The notes under the pieces are model-generated. The model was not told the origin of the DNA, did not search any database, and saw only the letters and a list, made by a program, of their open reading frames with translations. The position numbers were made by a program, and so were the translations under genes. Below are positions 43,761-57,107 of a DNA stretch of 58,006 bases, one piece after another; within the stretch, counting starts at the first letter, position 1; the number at the start of each line of letters is the position of its first letter. Source of the DNA: Atkinsonella hypoxylon (Eukaryota; Ascomycota; Sordariomycetes; Hypocreales; Clavicipitaceae); the NCBI GenBank assembly GCA_000729835.1, contig JFHB01000195.1, positions 1-58,006 on the forward strand, read 5' to 3'.

Positions 43761-46580
43761 AAATAGAGGCTTTACTAAAGACTTATTCTAATTAAATTGC
43801 GCTATATAATTAGAAAGTTTTTTATAAAGATCCTAAAAGAAAGAAGAAAAAGCTATTAAGTATTAAAGATAGAAGAGCACTTTAGTTTAAATATTACTAA
43901 TATAAGAAAGAAGGAAATTATAGAGATAAAAGCTCTATATTATAAGAGATTATTTAATTAAGAGAGAAAGAAAATTTCTATAGCTTTTTTAAGCTAAAAA
44001 GAGCTAAGCCTAGTTAAAGATAGTTACTATATTGTAAATACTAGCTAGCCTATTTAACCTCTATTTTACCCTTAGCTAAAATAGCTTTAATATAGTAAAA
44101 AGGAAGTTTTTAGGTCCTTTAAACATTATAATTATTTAATTATAGAGAAAAATTTCTCTTTTATTCTTATTTTAGCAGTTATCTTTATATTTACTATTAT
44201 TAGCAATTAGGTTCTTAGCCTCTATATCTTAGCGTTAAAAGCTTATATAACTATAGAAGCAGAAGATAAAAGCATTAAAAGTACAGTTAATATAGAGAAT
44301 TATATATATTACACTCTTTCTATTAAGTAAGATTAATTATTCTTTTTATATCTACCTTCTATATTAAGCTATTCTATTAGTTATTTATATAAGTTTAGTA
44401 TTCTATATCTCTTAAAGAAAAGTATAAGCTTTATATTTAAAGCAGCTAATACTAGCTCTAGCTAATCTAGTAAATCTTCTAAAAAAGTTGCTTTTAAACC
44501 TAAGGTTATAATAGAATTAAATACTTAAGATAAAAAAGCTAATAATAATAGCGCTATAGCTATACCTTATAAAGCTTTTACTAAAGCTATAGATAAAGCT
44601 ATTAGAAAGCAGTAAGCTTAAGCTACCTTTAATAAAAAGTTTAATATACACTAATTTAAGAGAGAAAATATCTTTAATTACTTAACTAGCTTTAAGCTAA
44701 AGATAGAAACCTTATATATTTTAAAGGAAAACTAATAGAAGATATTTATTTATTATATTAACCTATTAATCTATAAGTATATAAAGGTTATTTATACCTT
44801 ATATAATTAAAAAGAAGCTAAAGAGTAGCTTTTACTTTAGTATAAAGCTACTCCTTAGGATTAAAAGAAGTAAGCTAATAAAAAGCTTAAAGACCTAAAG
44901 AGAAATTATTTAAGAACTATAAAAGATACTCTTTATTAGCTTTAAGAACATTAAGCTGCTATAATTAGCGCTAAGCTCTATATATAGTACAGTATAACCT
45001 CTTAGTTTAATTACATTTATAAGGCCTTACTAAATACTATACTTATTAGCTTTATAGATTAAATAAAAGTTACTAGAGCTAAGTTTGTTATAATGCTCTA
45101 TAAAGAGTTATTAGAGCAGCTTAGCTAGTATATATAAGCTAGAATAGAGCTAAAGAACTATAATTCTAAACTCTATAATAATAGAAAGAACTACCTTTAT
45201 ATACCTCTAAACAGAAGAAGTCTTAAGCATTATAGTATAAGTAATTTTAGTTATAAAGCTAAGGAAATTATATAGTTTATTTTAGAAGTAAAAGATTAAA
45301 TAGATAATTTAACCTAGAAATTTAAAGATATAAAGATTATACTTATAAAATAAGTAGTTTTAAAGATAGATATTATAAAGCTTTTTAAAGAGAAGTTTAG
45401 AAAGAAGAAAAAGAAAAAGTAGAATATATATATTAACGCTATTAATATATATAATAATACTTAAAGCTTTAGGACCTATACAACTAAAAGCTGCATAAGG
45501 CAGCATTACTACTATTACTATAGTAAGGAAGATTATTATATAAATTAATGCTAGTTTTACTAATATAACAATAAGATTAGCTTTATAAAGTATAATTAAA
45601 GAGTAAGTATCTTAATAATAGAATTAAATAATTTAGTGCTATTTATTCTTATATAAAGCTTCTTTAATATAGAAAGTTATCTTTATAGGCTTATAGTATT
45701 CTAGGTTAATTGTTTTAACTACTATATTATAAAATAGTATTGTCCTTAAGTTAAGGAATTTAGTAGAAAAACATTAAATTATTAAAAGCTTAGTAAGAAA
45801 GAGAAAGAAATATTAGATTAAATCTTTAATAAGATTAATATTTCTAACTATTACTTAATATATATTCTACTAGAAGCTATTCTTAAGAGTAACTCTACTA
45901 ATAGTACTATAGTAACTTTAACGTTTAAGATAAAGGAATATAGACCTAGAAGAACTCTCTATATACTAATTAAGGAGAGAATTATAGTCTAGCTCTTTAG
46001 AGTTTATACTATAGAGATATAATACTCTATTAAGTAAGAAGAAGCTTTAAAAGACTAAGTAAAAAGGAAAAGAAAGAAAGCTAAGAAAGAAAGCTCTATA
46101 GATATAAAAGTATAGCTTCTTATATAATTATTTAAAGATATCTTTTAGAAAAAGATTAAAGTTAGCTTATAAGACCTATACTAACTAATGCTTATACTTA
46201 TAGAAGCAATAGGGAATAAATGCTTAATATAAGTAGATAGTATTAATAAAGTCTATTATATTAATAGAATAAGTGCTAAAGTTATACCTTTATATTTTAT
46301 TCTAAGGAAGAGGCAAAGAGTTAAGAAGTAGAAAGATTAATTAATTAATGTTATTAAAACAATATTTACTATAGTTAAAGAGGCAATAGAAAACAATAAA
46401 GAAGATATTACTAATAAATGCATAAAACAACTGCCTAATAGCATCTAGAAGAATTTATAGAATGTTATATAAGAATATATAGGAAATTGTATTAAAGAGA
46501 AGAAGTCTATTGTAAACCTATAGGTAAATGTGCTTTACATTAAAGAATTAAATAGTATTCTAAAGCTAAAAGTAATTGTA
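43760..46580 (+). pseudogene. gag: D gag remnant
   Basis: A long frame reads AFKPKVIIELNTQDKK (about 44489), NIHQFKRENIFNYLTSFKLK (about 44650) and YNQKEAKEQLLLQYKATP (Gln from TAG, about 44800), typical of large, charged fungal gypsy Gag proteins. Near 45480, SCIRQHYYYYYSKEDYYI may be a decayed zinc knuckle (Cys to Tyr). The end, LNSILKLKVIVSYVG, runs into the E1 LTR at 46586. Stops sit mainly at Gln and Trp sites. Confidence 0.6.
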
Positions 46581-46585
46581 AGCTA

Positions 46586-46900
46586 TGTTGGAATCGTTAT
46601 GACTCCATCGTGCGATTCCGGCATCTGCATAGGTAGATATAACCGCTGATTGGTTGCATCTACACATTAGTCTCCACTTACATTAAGGTTGCCGATACCC
46701 CTTAATTCCCCCTTAACATAACACTATGCCTAAAGCATATAAGGCATCCAACAGGGTATATAATGTAGCCTCTTTTGCTAGTTAGATATAACTTCTAGAT
46801 AATTAAATTTAAACCTCTTTAATGTAAATACTAGTGCACTAGTAAACTAGTTGTAGGGCTAACTTAAAGGAGTATAAATAAAACCCTTAGTCTACTAACA
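46586..46900 (+). repeat. 5' LTR of E1
   Basis: 315 bp. It starts TGTTGGAATCGTTATGACTC and ends TCTACTAACA. GGAATCG near the start pairs with CGATTCC 23 bases on. The outer edge is preserved, the inner edge mutated. Confidence 0.93.
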
Positions 46901-48880
46901 CTAATTAGTAGTTGCTTAACTAGAAGTCTTTAGTATAACTAAAGAGATTAGCACAACTAACTATAGATTAGCTAGGTTTAGTAAGAAGAGATATAATACT
47001 ATTAGCTAGAACCCTTAGCAGCTAATGTAAGCAGTAAAGTGTACTAAAGGAAGAGATATCTTTACAATTACTTAGTTACTAAGTTGTATTAACTTATAAT
47101 AACGTTTTAGTTTAACTAATTATTAATATTAAACTCTTAAGGAATTAAATTACTAGCTAGAACCCTTAGCAGCTAATGCTATAGGATTTAACTCCTCTAA
47201 CTATCTTAAAACTTAGCTAAAAGCTAGCTAAATCCCTCTATCTTTATACTAATTCTATTATATCTACTTTCTCTTTCTATACTACTTAATCTTATTTAAT
47301 ATAATAAGTTTATAATAACCCTAAGTAGATTTATAAGAATTTAAGCAATAACTATAACCTAATAAGCTTCTAGAATAACTTTAAAAGTATTAGAAACTTC
47401 TATTAATAGATTAGAACTTAATGTATAAAATTAACCTAGAAACTACTACTATTACTAATCTAAACAATAGAATTACCTTTATAATTAACCTTTATAAAGA
47501 CTAAAGATTTAAAGATTAAAAACAATAGAAGAACTTTAAATTTAACTTATATAACTAAAATAAAGACCTATTCTAAAGAGCTTCTACTTTAATTATTAAA
47601 GCGTTATATAACTTACTATATAAATATAGAGTTTATATAGACAGAAGCAGTAGCTAAATTGCTAATTCCTTTAAAAGAGTGCTATAAGAAGAGGAACAAT
47701 CTATATAGCTAAAAGAAGAGATTAATAAATAAGTAGCATTAAGTAAATTCCACTTAAATCTACACCTAGATATAGAACCTATATCTACAGTAAAGAAGCC
47801 TTAATCTTCTTTATAGAACCCTTCTTCTATACCTTTAGCACTCTCTTTATTACTTTTGTTAAGTGTATTTAGTAATCTAATAGATATATTAGTAGAAATT
47901 CTACCTTCTCTCTCTCTACTATAGGATATAAGATTTCTTCTACTTCTAGTAGTATAACTATTACTTCTTTCTATAATAGATCCTTTTTAGACTAATATAA
48001 GGAAAGTCCTTAACCTTATAAAGATCTATAAGGAAAACAATAAATACAGTAGCAATATATTCGATTTTATTATGCTAAAAGTGGTTATACTTAAAGACCT
48101 ATACTAATAGCTTAATTTCTTAGAACTAGCAATAATAAAGGTATTTCTAGTAATACTAATAAGTAAAGCGCGTAAATTCTACCTTACAATAATTGCAATA
48201 AATATAAGAATAAATTACACCTTTAATTAAATAGTTAAAATTATTAGATAATACTTTAAAACTTTAACTAATAAGCAGTTCTATTGTTAAAGATAGAACA
48301 GCATTATATTATATAATACAATTGCTAAGAACCCTAATAAATCTATACTTAACTGCCTTAATATAATAATCTAGAACCTTTAAGACATCTATAACAGCCT
48401 TTTTAACCCTCTTATAAATAATTCTAAACTTATTAAGTAAACCCTTTAAGCAGTTAGAGGTATTTCTAAATATAGTTAAGCTAAATTTGCAACTAATGCA
48501 ATATTCTAAGAGCTTATTAGCAATCTACAAAAGTTAATTAGTATTGCAGAAGTATAAAAGGAAATTAGCTAATTCTACGCTAGATTTAACTAACTTAATA
48601 TTAATAATAAAGCTCTCTATATAGACTATTAATATTAACGCTTAAGAGATCCTAGCTGTAGTAAGAGTAAGACTAGAAAATAACGCTGCTTTATCTATAG
48701 AAAAGAAGGATATTAGTTAATAAAGTACAGTAAAAAAGAACGTTAAGAAATATAGTAAAGATAGTAGAATAATAAGAAGTATAGAATCTCTCCTTTAAAC
48801 AGCAAATTTAGAGCCTATTTATAGGCTTATAAAGGATTAAATAAACCTATATAGAATAATAGTTCTAATAATGCTTAGGA
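46901..48880 (+). pseudogene. gag: E1 leader and gag
   Basis: About 46901-47300 is leader with no gene. Then Gag-like sequence follows with a Pro/Ser-rich middle. Near 48690 the frame reads FIYRKEGYxLIKYSKKERxE, a decayed fungal copia zinc knuckle (normally C-x2-C with a GC box). Cys residues have become Tyr. Gag would coat the RNA. Confidence 0.75.
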
Positions 48881-49114
48881 TATAGATAAGGCATTTATTA
48901 AAGAATCTAATACAGCTAATAAAGGAAAAGCCCCTTAGCTAACAATTATATAATTCTTTACTAATGCTATAACTGCAAACAATAGAGCTATCTTCTAGAA
49001 CCTTAAGGAAGAAGCCTACTAGTATATACTATATAAGGAAGACCTATTTACAGAAGACTAATTAAATCCTATAGACCCCTTATTATATTTATTAGTATAT
49101 ATATTAGAAGAATA

Positions 49115-49440
49115 TTACTCTAATAAGACATTTAGAGGCATCTTACTTAACACTAAAGTAGTAGGTATATTAATAGCTAGAATTAACTAAGTATAGGCAC
49201 TAGTAAAAAAAATGCCTTTATTAAAGATAAATCTATCTAATTAACACTATATAATTACATTTAGCGCAAAATTAGTAACTTTAATAGGCTTTATTATAGT
49301 TCTAATAGTCTTTAGCCTAATTACATTCTACGTTATTAATATAATTACCCTATTCCTATATAGCATTAATAATATAGATAAGATATATATAAAGCTTAAC
49401 AACCTTAAAAACGTACTAATTTAAGGCAATTAAAAGGTTT
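49115..49440 (+). pseudogene. E1 aspartic protease remnant
   Basis: The frame reads RGILLNTKVVGILIARIN (about 49137), corresponding to the fungal copia stretch RGI-IDTGAA: Asp is Asn and Gly is Lys. NNIDKIYIKLNNLKNVLI (about 49368) is the end of the domain (family DMDRLGVxFNNLxNVLV). Confidence 0.8.
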
Positions 49441-49539
49441 CTATTATCTAGAAATAAGGACATCTATAGTAGACTCTAGAAGCTATAGAAGTAGCTGCAT
49501 TCTTTCTATTAGAAAAGCAAATCTATTAGCTTTATTATT

Positions 49540-50640
49540 AATTTAGGCATCTCTCTATATAACAATTAATAAAGATTCTACAATATATAGGTAAAGATAT
49601 TAGTAACAATAACACTATTAACAGAATTATATAAGTTTACTACTACTGCTAACTTAACAGTAAATTACCTAGTTAATTCTAATTTACATTAAAAGATAAC
49701 TATAACTTTAACTACAAAATCCTTATTAATATTATACACCTAGATAGTAGCTTTATTCTTTACGTTATTAATTCTGCAACCTTATTTTAGGCAGCCTACT
49801 TTCTAGAACCCTAAAAGCAGAAAGTATAAATTATCTAGAATGCATTAAAAGAATACTAGATTAATACCTATTTAAGTCCTTCTAACTAGATAATTTATAA
49901 TACTAAAAAGAACTTTATATTCGCTAAATTCCGCTATTATGCATAAATATTGTCTATTAATATTAATAAAGTTCCTATTAAAGCTTATAACAGCATTAGT
50001 AAAGTTAAACAGTACTATAGCCTATTATAAAGAGCTTACAATATTATTAGCAATAAATTAAGCACTAATACTAGTATTATAAAGGATTAAAAGCTTTAGA
50101 TAGCTATTAAAGCTATTAATAATTCTGCTAAACTTAACAGTTTTATACCTATATTACTAGTCTTTAGTGCCTACCTCTATATAATAGATAATTTACCTTT
50201 AAGCCTTTCTGTAATATAATAAGCTTTAATTCTATATAAAGCTACTAATAAAGCCTAAAAGTGTTTAATATAAAGGTAAATTTACAATGCTCTTGCCTCC
50301 TACAACAGCTTAAATACAACACTAATGCATTTACTACCTCTGCAGTTAGAAGTGTATATATAGCGTAAAAAAGAAGGCTAGTAAGGCCCCTATAAGCTGC
50401 TTGCTATAGATAGCAAAGAATATACTATATAAATGCCTTATAGCTTTATTCGTTTTTGTATAACTATTATAAAACCCTACTACTATAATAACAATAAATC
50501 TAATAATTATTCTACTATTTCTAATATTACACTTAATAAAAGCAATATAGAATCTCTACCTAAAAGTAATTCTATTTTACTAAAGAAGAAAGAAAGACCT
50601 CTAAAGGCAAAACAACTAATTAATCTAAACTTAATATAGA
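49540..50640 (+). pseudogene. E1 integrase
   Basis: Pre-integrase residues HLSIxQLIKIL occur near 49545. VPIKAYNSISKVKQYYSLLQ (about 49970) corresponds to the core block around the catalytic Glu (family EAHNSIGKVERYH), with Glu as Lys. A stop-free stretch (50433-50639) reads MPYSFIRFCITIIKPYYYNN, the conserved C-terminal TVVKPYY motif. Integrase inserts the element into DNA. Confidence 0.88.
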
Positions 50641-50829
50641 AAAGAGGCCCTAAAAGACTAAGAAAGAATTCTCTTTCTATTCTAATTAATTCTATATAAA
50701 ATTCCTCTACTTTTAACAATAAACTAAATAAATATATTACTATTTCTAGCCTAACTGCTAGTAATTCTTATAATCTTAATCCTAGTAGTAATATTAATTC
50801 TACTTATATATTACTATATAAATCTAGCA

Positions 50830-51113
50830 ATAAAATTTTCTTTTCTACAAAAGAAATAGCAAACTATAGCTTAGCTATATAACTAAGGAAAGACAATAAG
50901 ATTATAGCAAAAGGTGCTCTATTTAAAGTATTTAACTAAGCTAAAATTAATGCACTATTAGCTAAAGATATCTTCTAATTTGTTAAATTTAACTCTACTG
51001 TATATAACAGCTATATCTTTAAATCTTATATAGTTTAAGAAGTTAAAGGAAAAAGAACTATATTACTATATAAGAAGTTAAGACTAGTTATCTAAGAATA
51101 TAATAATAACAAT
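50830..51113 (+). pseudogene. pol: E1 reverse transcriptase, N-terminal part cut by E2
   Basis: The frame reads AKINALLAKDIF (about 50941) and then KRTILLYKKLRLVIxEYNNNN (split here by a stop) just before E2 at 51114. This is the copia block where NSR-VDE-K and KSRLVVQAYND occur. E1 continues at 57423 with the next bases of the same gene. Confidence 0.88.
51109..51113. repeat. Target-site duplication of E2, left copy (ACAAT)
   Basis: ACAAT precedes E2, and the identical ACAAT follows at 57423-57427. It lies inside the E1 reverse transcriptase gene. Confidence 0.93.
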
Positions 51114-51428
51114 TGTTGGAATCGTTATAACTCTATCGTGCGATTCCGGCACCTACGTGGGTGGATACAACCGCTGATTGGTTGCATCCGCACACTAGTC
51201 CCCACTTACATCAGGGTCGCCGATACCCCTTAATTCCCCCTTAATACAACACTATGCCTAAGGCATATAAGGCATCTAATAGGGTATATAATGTAGCCTC
51301 TTTTGCTAGTTAGATATAACTCCTAGATAACCAAATTTAAACCTCTTTAATGTAAATACTAGTGCACTAGTGAACTAGTTATAGGACTAACTTAAAGGAG
51401 TATAAATTAAACTCTTAGTCTATTAACA
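51114..51428 (+). repeat. 5' LTR of E2
   Basis: 315 bp. It starts TGTTGGAATCG and ends TAGTCTATTAACA. Its first 120 bases keep many CpG sites (CACCTACGTGGGTGGATAC), the end does not. Confidence 0.93.
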
Positions 51429-53420
51429 CTAATTAGTAGTTACTTAACTAGAAGTCTTTAGTACAACTAAAGAGATTAGCACAACTAACTATAGATTAGC
51501 TAGATTTAGCAAGAAGAGACGTAATACTATTAGCTAAAACCCTTAGCGGCTAATGCAACTAGTAAAGTGTGCTAAAGGAAGGGATATCTTTACAATTGCT
51601 TAGTTACTAAGTTGTATTTACTTATAATAACGTTTTAGTTTAACTAATTGTTAATATTAGACTCCTAAGGAATTAAATTACTAGCTAGAACCCTTAGCGG
51701 CTAACGCTATAGAATTTAACTCCTCTAACTATCTTAGAACTTAGCTAGAAGCTAGCTAAATCTCTCTATCTTTATACTAATTCTATTACACCTATTTTCT
51801 CTTTCTATACTACTTAATCTTATCTAATATAATAAGTTTATAATAACTCTAAGCAGATTTATAAGAATCTAAGTAACAACTATAACTTAATAAGCTTCTA
51901 GAATAACTTTAAAAATATTAGAAACTTCTATTAATAGATTAGAACTTAATATATAAAATTAACCTAGAAACTGCTACTACTACTAATCTAAATAATAGAA
52001 TTACCTTTATAATTAACCTTTATAAAGATTAAAGATTTAGAGATTAAGAATAATAGAAGAACTTTAAATTTAACTTCTATAACTAGAATAAAGACCTATT
52101 TTAAAGAGCTTTTACTTTAATTATTAAAGCGTTACGCGATTTACTATATAAATATAGAGTCTATATAGGCAGAAGCAGTAGCTAAATTGCTAATTCCCTT
52201 AAAAGAGTACTATAGGAAGAGAAACAATCTATATAGCTAGAAGAAGAGATTAATAAATAGGTAGTATTAGGTAAATTCTACTTAAATCTACACCTAAATG
52301 TAGAACCTATATCTACAGTAAAGAAGCCTTAATCTTCTTTATAGAACCCTTCTTCTACACCTTTAGCACTCTCTCTGTTACTTTTGTTAAGCGTACCTAG
52401 TAATCTAATAGGTACACTAGTAGGAATACTACCTTCTCTCTCTTCTCTATAGAATATAAGACTTCTTCTGCTTCTAGTAGTATAACTATTACTTCCTTTT
52501 ATAATAGATCCTTCCTAAACTAATACTAAGAAAGTCCTTAACCTTATAAAGATCTATAAGGAAAGCAATAAATATAGCAGCAATATATTCGATTTTATTA
52601 TGCTAAAAGTAGTTATTCTTAAAGACCTATACTAATAACTAAATTTCTTAGAACTAGCAATAATAAAGGCATTTCTAGTAATGCTAATAGGTAAAGTATA
52701 TAAATTCTACCTTATAATAATTGTAATAAATATAAGGATAAATTACACCTTTAACTAAATAGTTAAAATTGTTAAACAATACTTTAAGACCTTAACTAAT
52801 AAGTAGTTCTATTATTAAAGATAGAATAGCATTACATTGCGCAATATAATCGCTAAGAACCCTAATAAATCTATACTTAACTACCTTAATATAACAATCT
52901 AGAACCTTTAAGATATTTATAACAGCCTTTTTAACCCTTTTACAGATAATTCTAAACTTATTAAGTAAACCCTTTAAGCAGTTAGAGGCATCCCTAAATG
53001 TAGCTAAGCTAAATTTATAACTAACGCAACATTCTAAGAGCTTATTAGCAACCTATAAAAGTTAATTAGTATTGCAAAAGCACAGAAGGAAATTAGCTAA
53101 TTCTACGTTAGATTTAACTAACTTAATATTAATAATAAAGCCCTCTATATAGACTATTAATATTAACGTTTAAAAGACCCTAGCTGTAGCAGAAGTAAGA
53201 CCTAAAAATAACGCTACTTTATTTATAGAAAAGAAGAATATTAGTTAATAAAGTACAGTAAAAAAGAGCGTTAAGAAATACAGTAAAGATAGTAGAATAA
53301 CAAGAAGTATAGAACCTCTCCTTTAAACAGCAAATTTAAAGTCTATCTATAGGCTTATAAAGGACTAAGTAAACCTATATAGAATAATAGTTCTAATAAT
53401 ACTTAGGATGTAAGTAAGGC
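51429..53420 (+). pseudogene. gag: E2 leader and gag
   Basis: Leader to about 51830, then Gag colinear with E1. The zinc-knuckle region near 53225 reads FIYRKEEY with Cys lost. A Ser/Pro/Lys-rich middle follows the same layout as E1. Stops at Gln and Trp sites prevent full-length translation. Confidence 0.75.
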
Positions 53421-53649
53421 ATTTATTAAAGAATCTAATATAGCTAATAAAGGAAAAGCTCCTTAGCTAACAATTATATAATTCTTTACTAATGCTGCAA
53501 CTACAAACAATAGAGCTATCTTCTAGAACCTTAAGGAAGAAGCCTACTAGTATGCTCTATATAAGGAAGACCTATTTACAGAAGATTAATTAAATCCTAT
53601 AGATCCCTTATTATATTTATTATCTTATATATTAAAAGAACGTTATTCT

Positions 53650-53970
53650 AGTGAGATATTTAGAGGCATCTTGCTTAACACTAAAGTAGTAGGCATATTA
53701 ATAGCTAGAATTAACTAAGTATAGGCACTAGTAAAGAAAATGCCTTTATTAAAGATAAATCTATTTAATTAACACTATATAATTACATTTAGCGCAGGAT
53801 TAGCAACTTTAATAGGCTTTATTATAGTTCTAACAGTCTTTAGCCTAATTACATTCTACGTAATTAATATAAGCACCCTGTTCCTATACAGCATTAATAA
53901 TATAGATAAGATGTATATAAAGCTTAACAACCTTAAAAACGTGCTAATTTAAGGCAATTAAAAGGTTTCT
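53650..53970 (+). pseudogene. E2 aspartic protease remnant
   Basis: The frame reads FRGILLNTKVVGILIARIN (about 53660), the mutated copia active site (family IDTGAAG). NNIDKMYIKLNNLKNVLI (about 53900) closes the domain. The catalytic Asp is Asn. Confidence 0.82.
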
Positions 53971-53999
53971 ATTATCTAGAAATAGGGACATCTATAGTG

Positions 54000-55165
54000 A
54001 ACTCTAGAAGCTACAGAAGCAGCTGCATTCTTTTTGTTAGAAAAGTAAATCTGTTAACTTTATTGTTAATTTAGGCATCCCTCTGTACAACAATTAATAA
54101 AGATTCTATAACGTACAGGCAAAGATATTGGTGATAATAACGCTATTAACAGAATTATATAAGTCTACTACTACTGCTAACTTAGGTAAATTACCTAGTT
54201 AATTCCGATTTACGTTAAAAGATAACTATAATTTTAACTACGAAATTATTGTTAATATTATATATCTAGACAGCAACCCTGTTCTTTATGTTGTTAATTC
54301 TACAACCTCGTTCTAGGCAGCCTACTTTCTAGAACCCTAAAAGCAGAAAGCATAAGATATCTAGAATGCGTTAAAAGAATGCTAGATTAATACCTATCTA
54401 GGTTCTCCTAACTGGATAGTTTACAATGCTAGAAAGAACTTTACATCCGCTAAATTCCGCTATTATATATAAATGTTGTCTATTAATGTTAACAAAGTTT
54501 CTATTAAATCCTATAACAGCATTAGTAAAGTTAAACAGTACTATAGCCTATTACAAAGAGCTTATAACATTATTAACAATAAATTAGGCACTAATACTAG
54601 TATTATAAAGGATTAAAAGCTTTAGATAGCTGTTAAAGCTGTTAATAATTCTGCTGGACCTAACAGTCTTATGCCTATATTACTAGTCTTTAGTTCCTAC
54701 CTCTATATAATAGATAATTTACCTCTAAGCCTTTCTATAACACAATAAGCTTTAATTCTACGTAAAGCTACTAATAAAGCCTAAAAGTGCCTAGCATAAA
54801 GACAAATTTATAATGCTCTTGCCTCCTACAACAGCCTAAATATAACACTTACGCATTTACTGCCTCTACAGTTAGAAGTGTGTATATAGCGTGAAAAAGA
54901 AGGCTAGTAAGGCCCCTATAAGCTGCTTGCTATAGATAGCGAAGAATGCACTATATAAATGCCTTATAGCTCTATTTATTTTTGTATAACTATTGTAAAA
55001 CCCTACTACTATAATAACAATAAATCTAACAATTATCCTGCTGTTTCTAACGTTATACCTAATAAAAGCGATATAGAATCCCTATTTAAAAGCAATTCTA
55101 TTCTACTAAAGAAGAGAGAAAGACCCCTAAAGGCAAAACAACTAATTAATTTAAATCTAATATAA
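54000..55165 (+). pseudogene. E2 integrase
   Basis: RHPSVQQLIKIL (about 54075) is the second His of the HHCC pre-integrase site. The core contains INTYLGSPNQIVYNARKNF (about 54390), where the second Asp of the triad is Asn, and ISKVKQYYSLLQ (about 54525), where Glu is Lys. A stop-free stretch (54959-55165) reads MPYSSIYFCITIVKPYYYNN at the C-terminus. Integrase inserts the cDNA into the target. Confidence 0.9.
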
Positions 55166-55329
55166 AAAAGAGGTTCTAGAAGACTAAGAAAGAACTCTCT
55201 TCCTGTTCTAATTAATTCTATACAAAATTTCTCTACTTTTAATAATAAACTAAATAGATATATTACTGTTTCTAGCCTAACTACTAGTAGTCCTTATAAT
55301 CTTAATCCTAATAGTAATATTAATCCTAC

Positions 55330-57000
55330 TTATATATTGCTGTATAAATCTAGTAATAAAATTTTCCTTTCTGCAAAAGAAATAGTAGACTATAACTTAG
55401 CTATATAACTAAGGAAAAACAATAAGATTACAGCAAAAGGTGCTCTATTTAAGGCATTTAACTAAGCTAAAATTAACGCACTATTAGCTAAAGATGTCTT
55501 CTAATTTATTAAATTTAACCCTACTGTATACAATAACTATATCTTTAAATCTTATATAGTCTAAGAAGTTAAAGGAAAAGGAACTATATTACTGTATAAG
55601 AAGTTAAGACTAGTTATCTAAGGATATAATAACAGCAATAAATTGTTAATTTTAACGCAATCCCTAATAATTTAATAAGCTAGTTAACACCTAATTGTAG
55701 CACTAGCTCTATCTCTCTAAAAACGCAATATTGTCTTATAGATCTACAATATTATATAGGCTTATATGCAATCTAACACTAATTTAAATAGATTAATTAT
55801 TGTATAACTTCCTAACTAAATTAGACACCTATATCCCTACAATACAGTAATAGAAGTAATTAAGCCTCTATATAGAATTGCTAAAGTAGGTATATATTAG
55901 TGGTCTATATACTTCTGCTACTACTGTAACAATTTAAGTATAGTTACATTAATATATAACCTCTACTTACTAATATTAAACAACAAGAATTACTTTAGAA
56001 TTATTAGAATATAGACTAACAATACGCTAGAACTAAGCAATAGAACCTTCTCTAACTGTAAGGAATCTAAACTATAGAAAGCTAATTTTACTATAAAGCT
56101 AAAGTAGAGCCTAATAGCAGAAACACTACTAATTTTTAATAGATATATATTAACTAAATCTAATAATAGCACTTTAACTCTTCGCTAGAAAGGTTAAAGC
56201 AAAAGGATTTAACCTATTAATACTACTAGTGTTAATATAGATTTAACAAAACAATAGTACGTTAAGCAATAAGCCTATAGCGTATATATTGCTACAATCT
56301 ATTAACTAGAAGCTGTATTTAACCTTTCTATTGCTGTATAACAGTAAGATATTACAATTAACGATATTAAGCAGCTAAACAAGAGGCTCTAATAGCAGAT
56401 TAACAACTAGAACTGTAGATTACAATATATTCTAATAGACCTTCTCTTTACTAAATTATATATATTTATTAATAGATCCTTTATAAACAATAAAGATTTA
56501 AGCTCCTAGATAGAATACGTAATTATTCTAGGCAATAAAGAAGCTTATAAAGAGAACGCTAAATTTATAATAAAAGGCAACATTATTACGTATAGCTCTA
56601 TTAAAAGCAAGAGAGTTATAAGGAGCACGCTTGCATTAGAACTATATAGTATAGTGTAAGGCGTAGATGTATTATATGCTATTAGCACTACGTTAAATAT
56701 AGTAATAAAGCAGCTATAGATACCGCTAATTCTATTAGTAGTCTATATAGATTCGTTCTTATTATATAAATGCCTTATAAAGCTTAGTACAATAAAGGAA
56801 AAGAGATTAATAATTAATATTATAGCGCTACATTAATTATATAAAAGGCGTAAAATCAACAAAATCTGTTAGATTAACAGTAAAGATAATATTGCTAATT
56901 TAATAACAAAAGCAACGCTAAATAAGACTCTTAAATCCTTTATTAATAATAATAAGGCTAATATATAGGTAGAAGGCTGGGTAAAGAGACCTATAAATTA
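55330..57000 (+). pseudogene. pol: E2 reverse transcriptase and RNase H
   Basis: Motifs in order: RTILLYKKLRLVI-like block (about 55580), HLIVALALSL (about 55690), a mutated Q-D-TQAYVQS block (about 55760), VIEVIKPLYRIAKVG (about 55854; family PLYGVPEAG), IQTNNTLEL near 56010 in place of the QTDD catalytic pair, and QAYSVYIATIYQPEAVF (about 56270). RNase H follows: NNKDLSSQIEYVIILG (about 56485), LALELYSIVQGVD (about 56630), YIDSFLLYKCLIKLS (about 56740) and LITKATLNK near 56900. It copies the RNA. Both catalytic Asp are Asn. Confidence 0.9.
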
Positions 57001-57088
57001 ATGTAGAAGGATGTTAGATTTATTGTTGTTTATTCCTTTAATCTATTTTATTATTACTGTAACTGTTAGAGTTACTCTACTAGCACAA

Positions 57089-57100
57089 TAAAAAGAGAGA
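57089..57100 (+). promoter_or_regulatory. Polypurine tract of E2
   Basis: AATAAAAAGAGAGA lies eight bases before the 3' LTR. Purine runs in this position prime plus-strand synthesis. The gap may be a few mutated bases. Confidence 0.5.
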
Positions 57101-57107
57101 CTGCTAG

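Larger units (their letters stand above)
43276..46585 (+). mobile_element. Ty3/gypsy-like element D, 5' part
   Basis: The element begins TGTCACGGCGGGGTTACC, a GC-rich and little-mutated LTR edge, next to TAGTG. An LTR and leader of unknown limit are followed by a long gag. E1 interrupts it at 46586, about where protease should start. The 3' part is not in the window. Classification as gypsy-like rests on the gag layout and is tentative. Confidence 0.65.
46586..51113 (+). mobile_element. Ty1/copia element E1, main part
   Basis: The plus-strand element has a 315-bp 5' LTR and gag, protease, integrase and the beginning of reverse transcriptase. It is interrupted at 51113 by E2 and resumes at 57423. 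The pentamer before it is AGCTA. It is about 90 percent colinear with E2. The rest of E1 (RNase H, 3' LTR) is probably beyond the F copy at the right edge. Confidence 0.92.

Noticed and set aside
46586..55630. Tandem duplication of a 4.5-kb block
   Set aside because: The ACAAT duplication and resumption of E1 at 57423 show a nested insertion of E2 into E1 instead.
50507..56172. Minus-strand open frames at 50507-50719 and 55990-56172
   Set aside because: They lie opposite E1 integrase and E2 reverse transcriptase on the plus strand, which carry recognised motifs.
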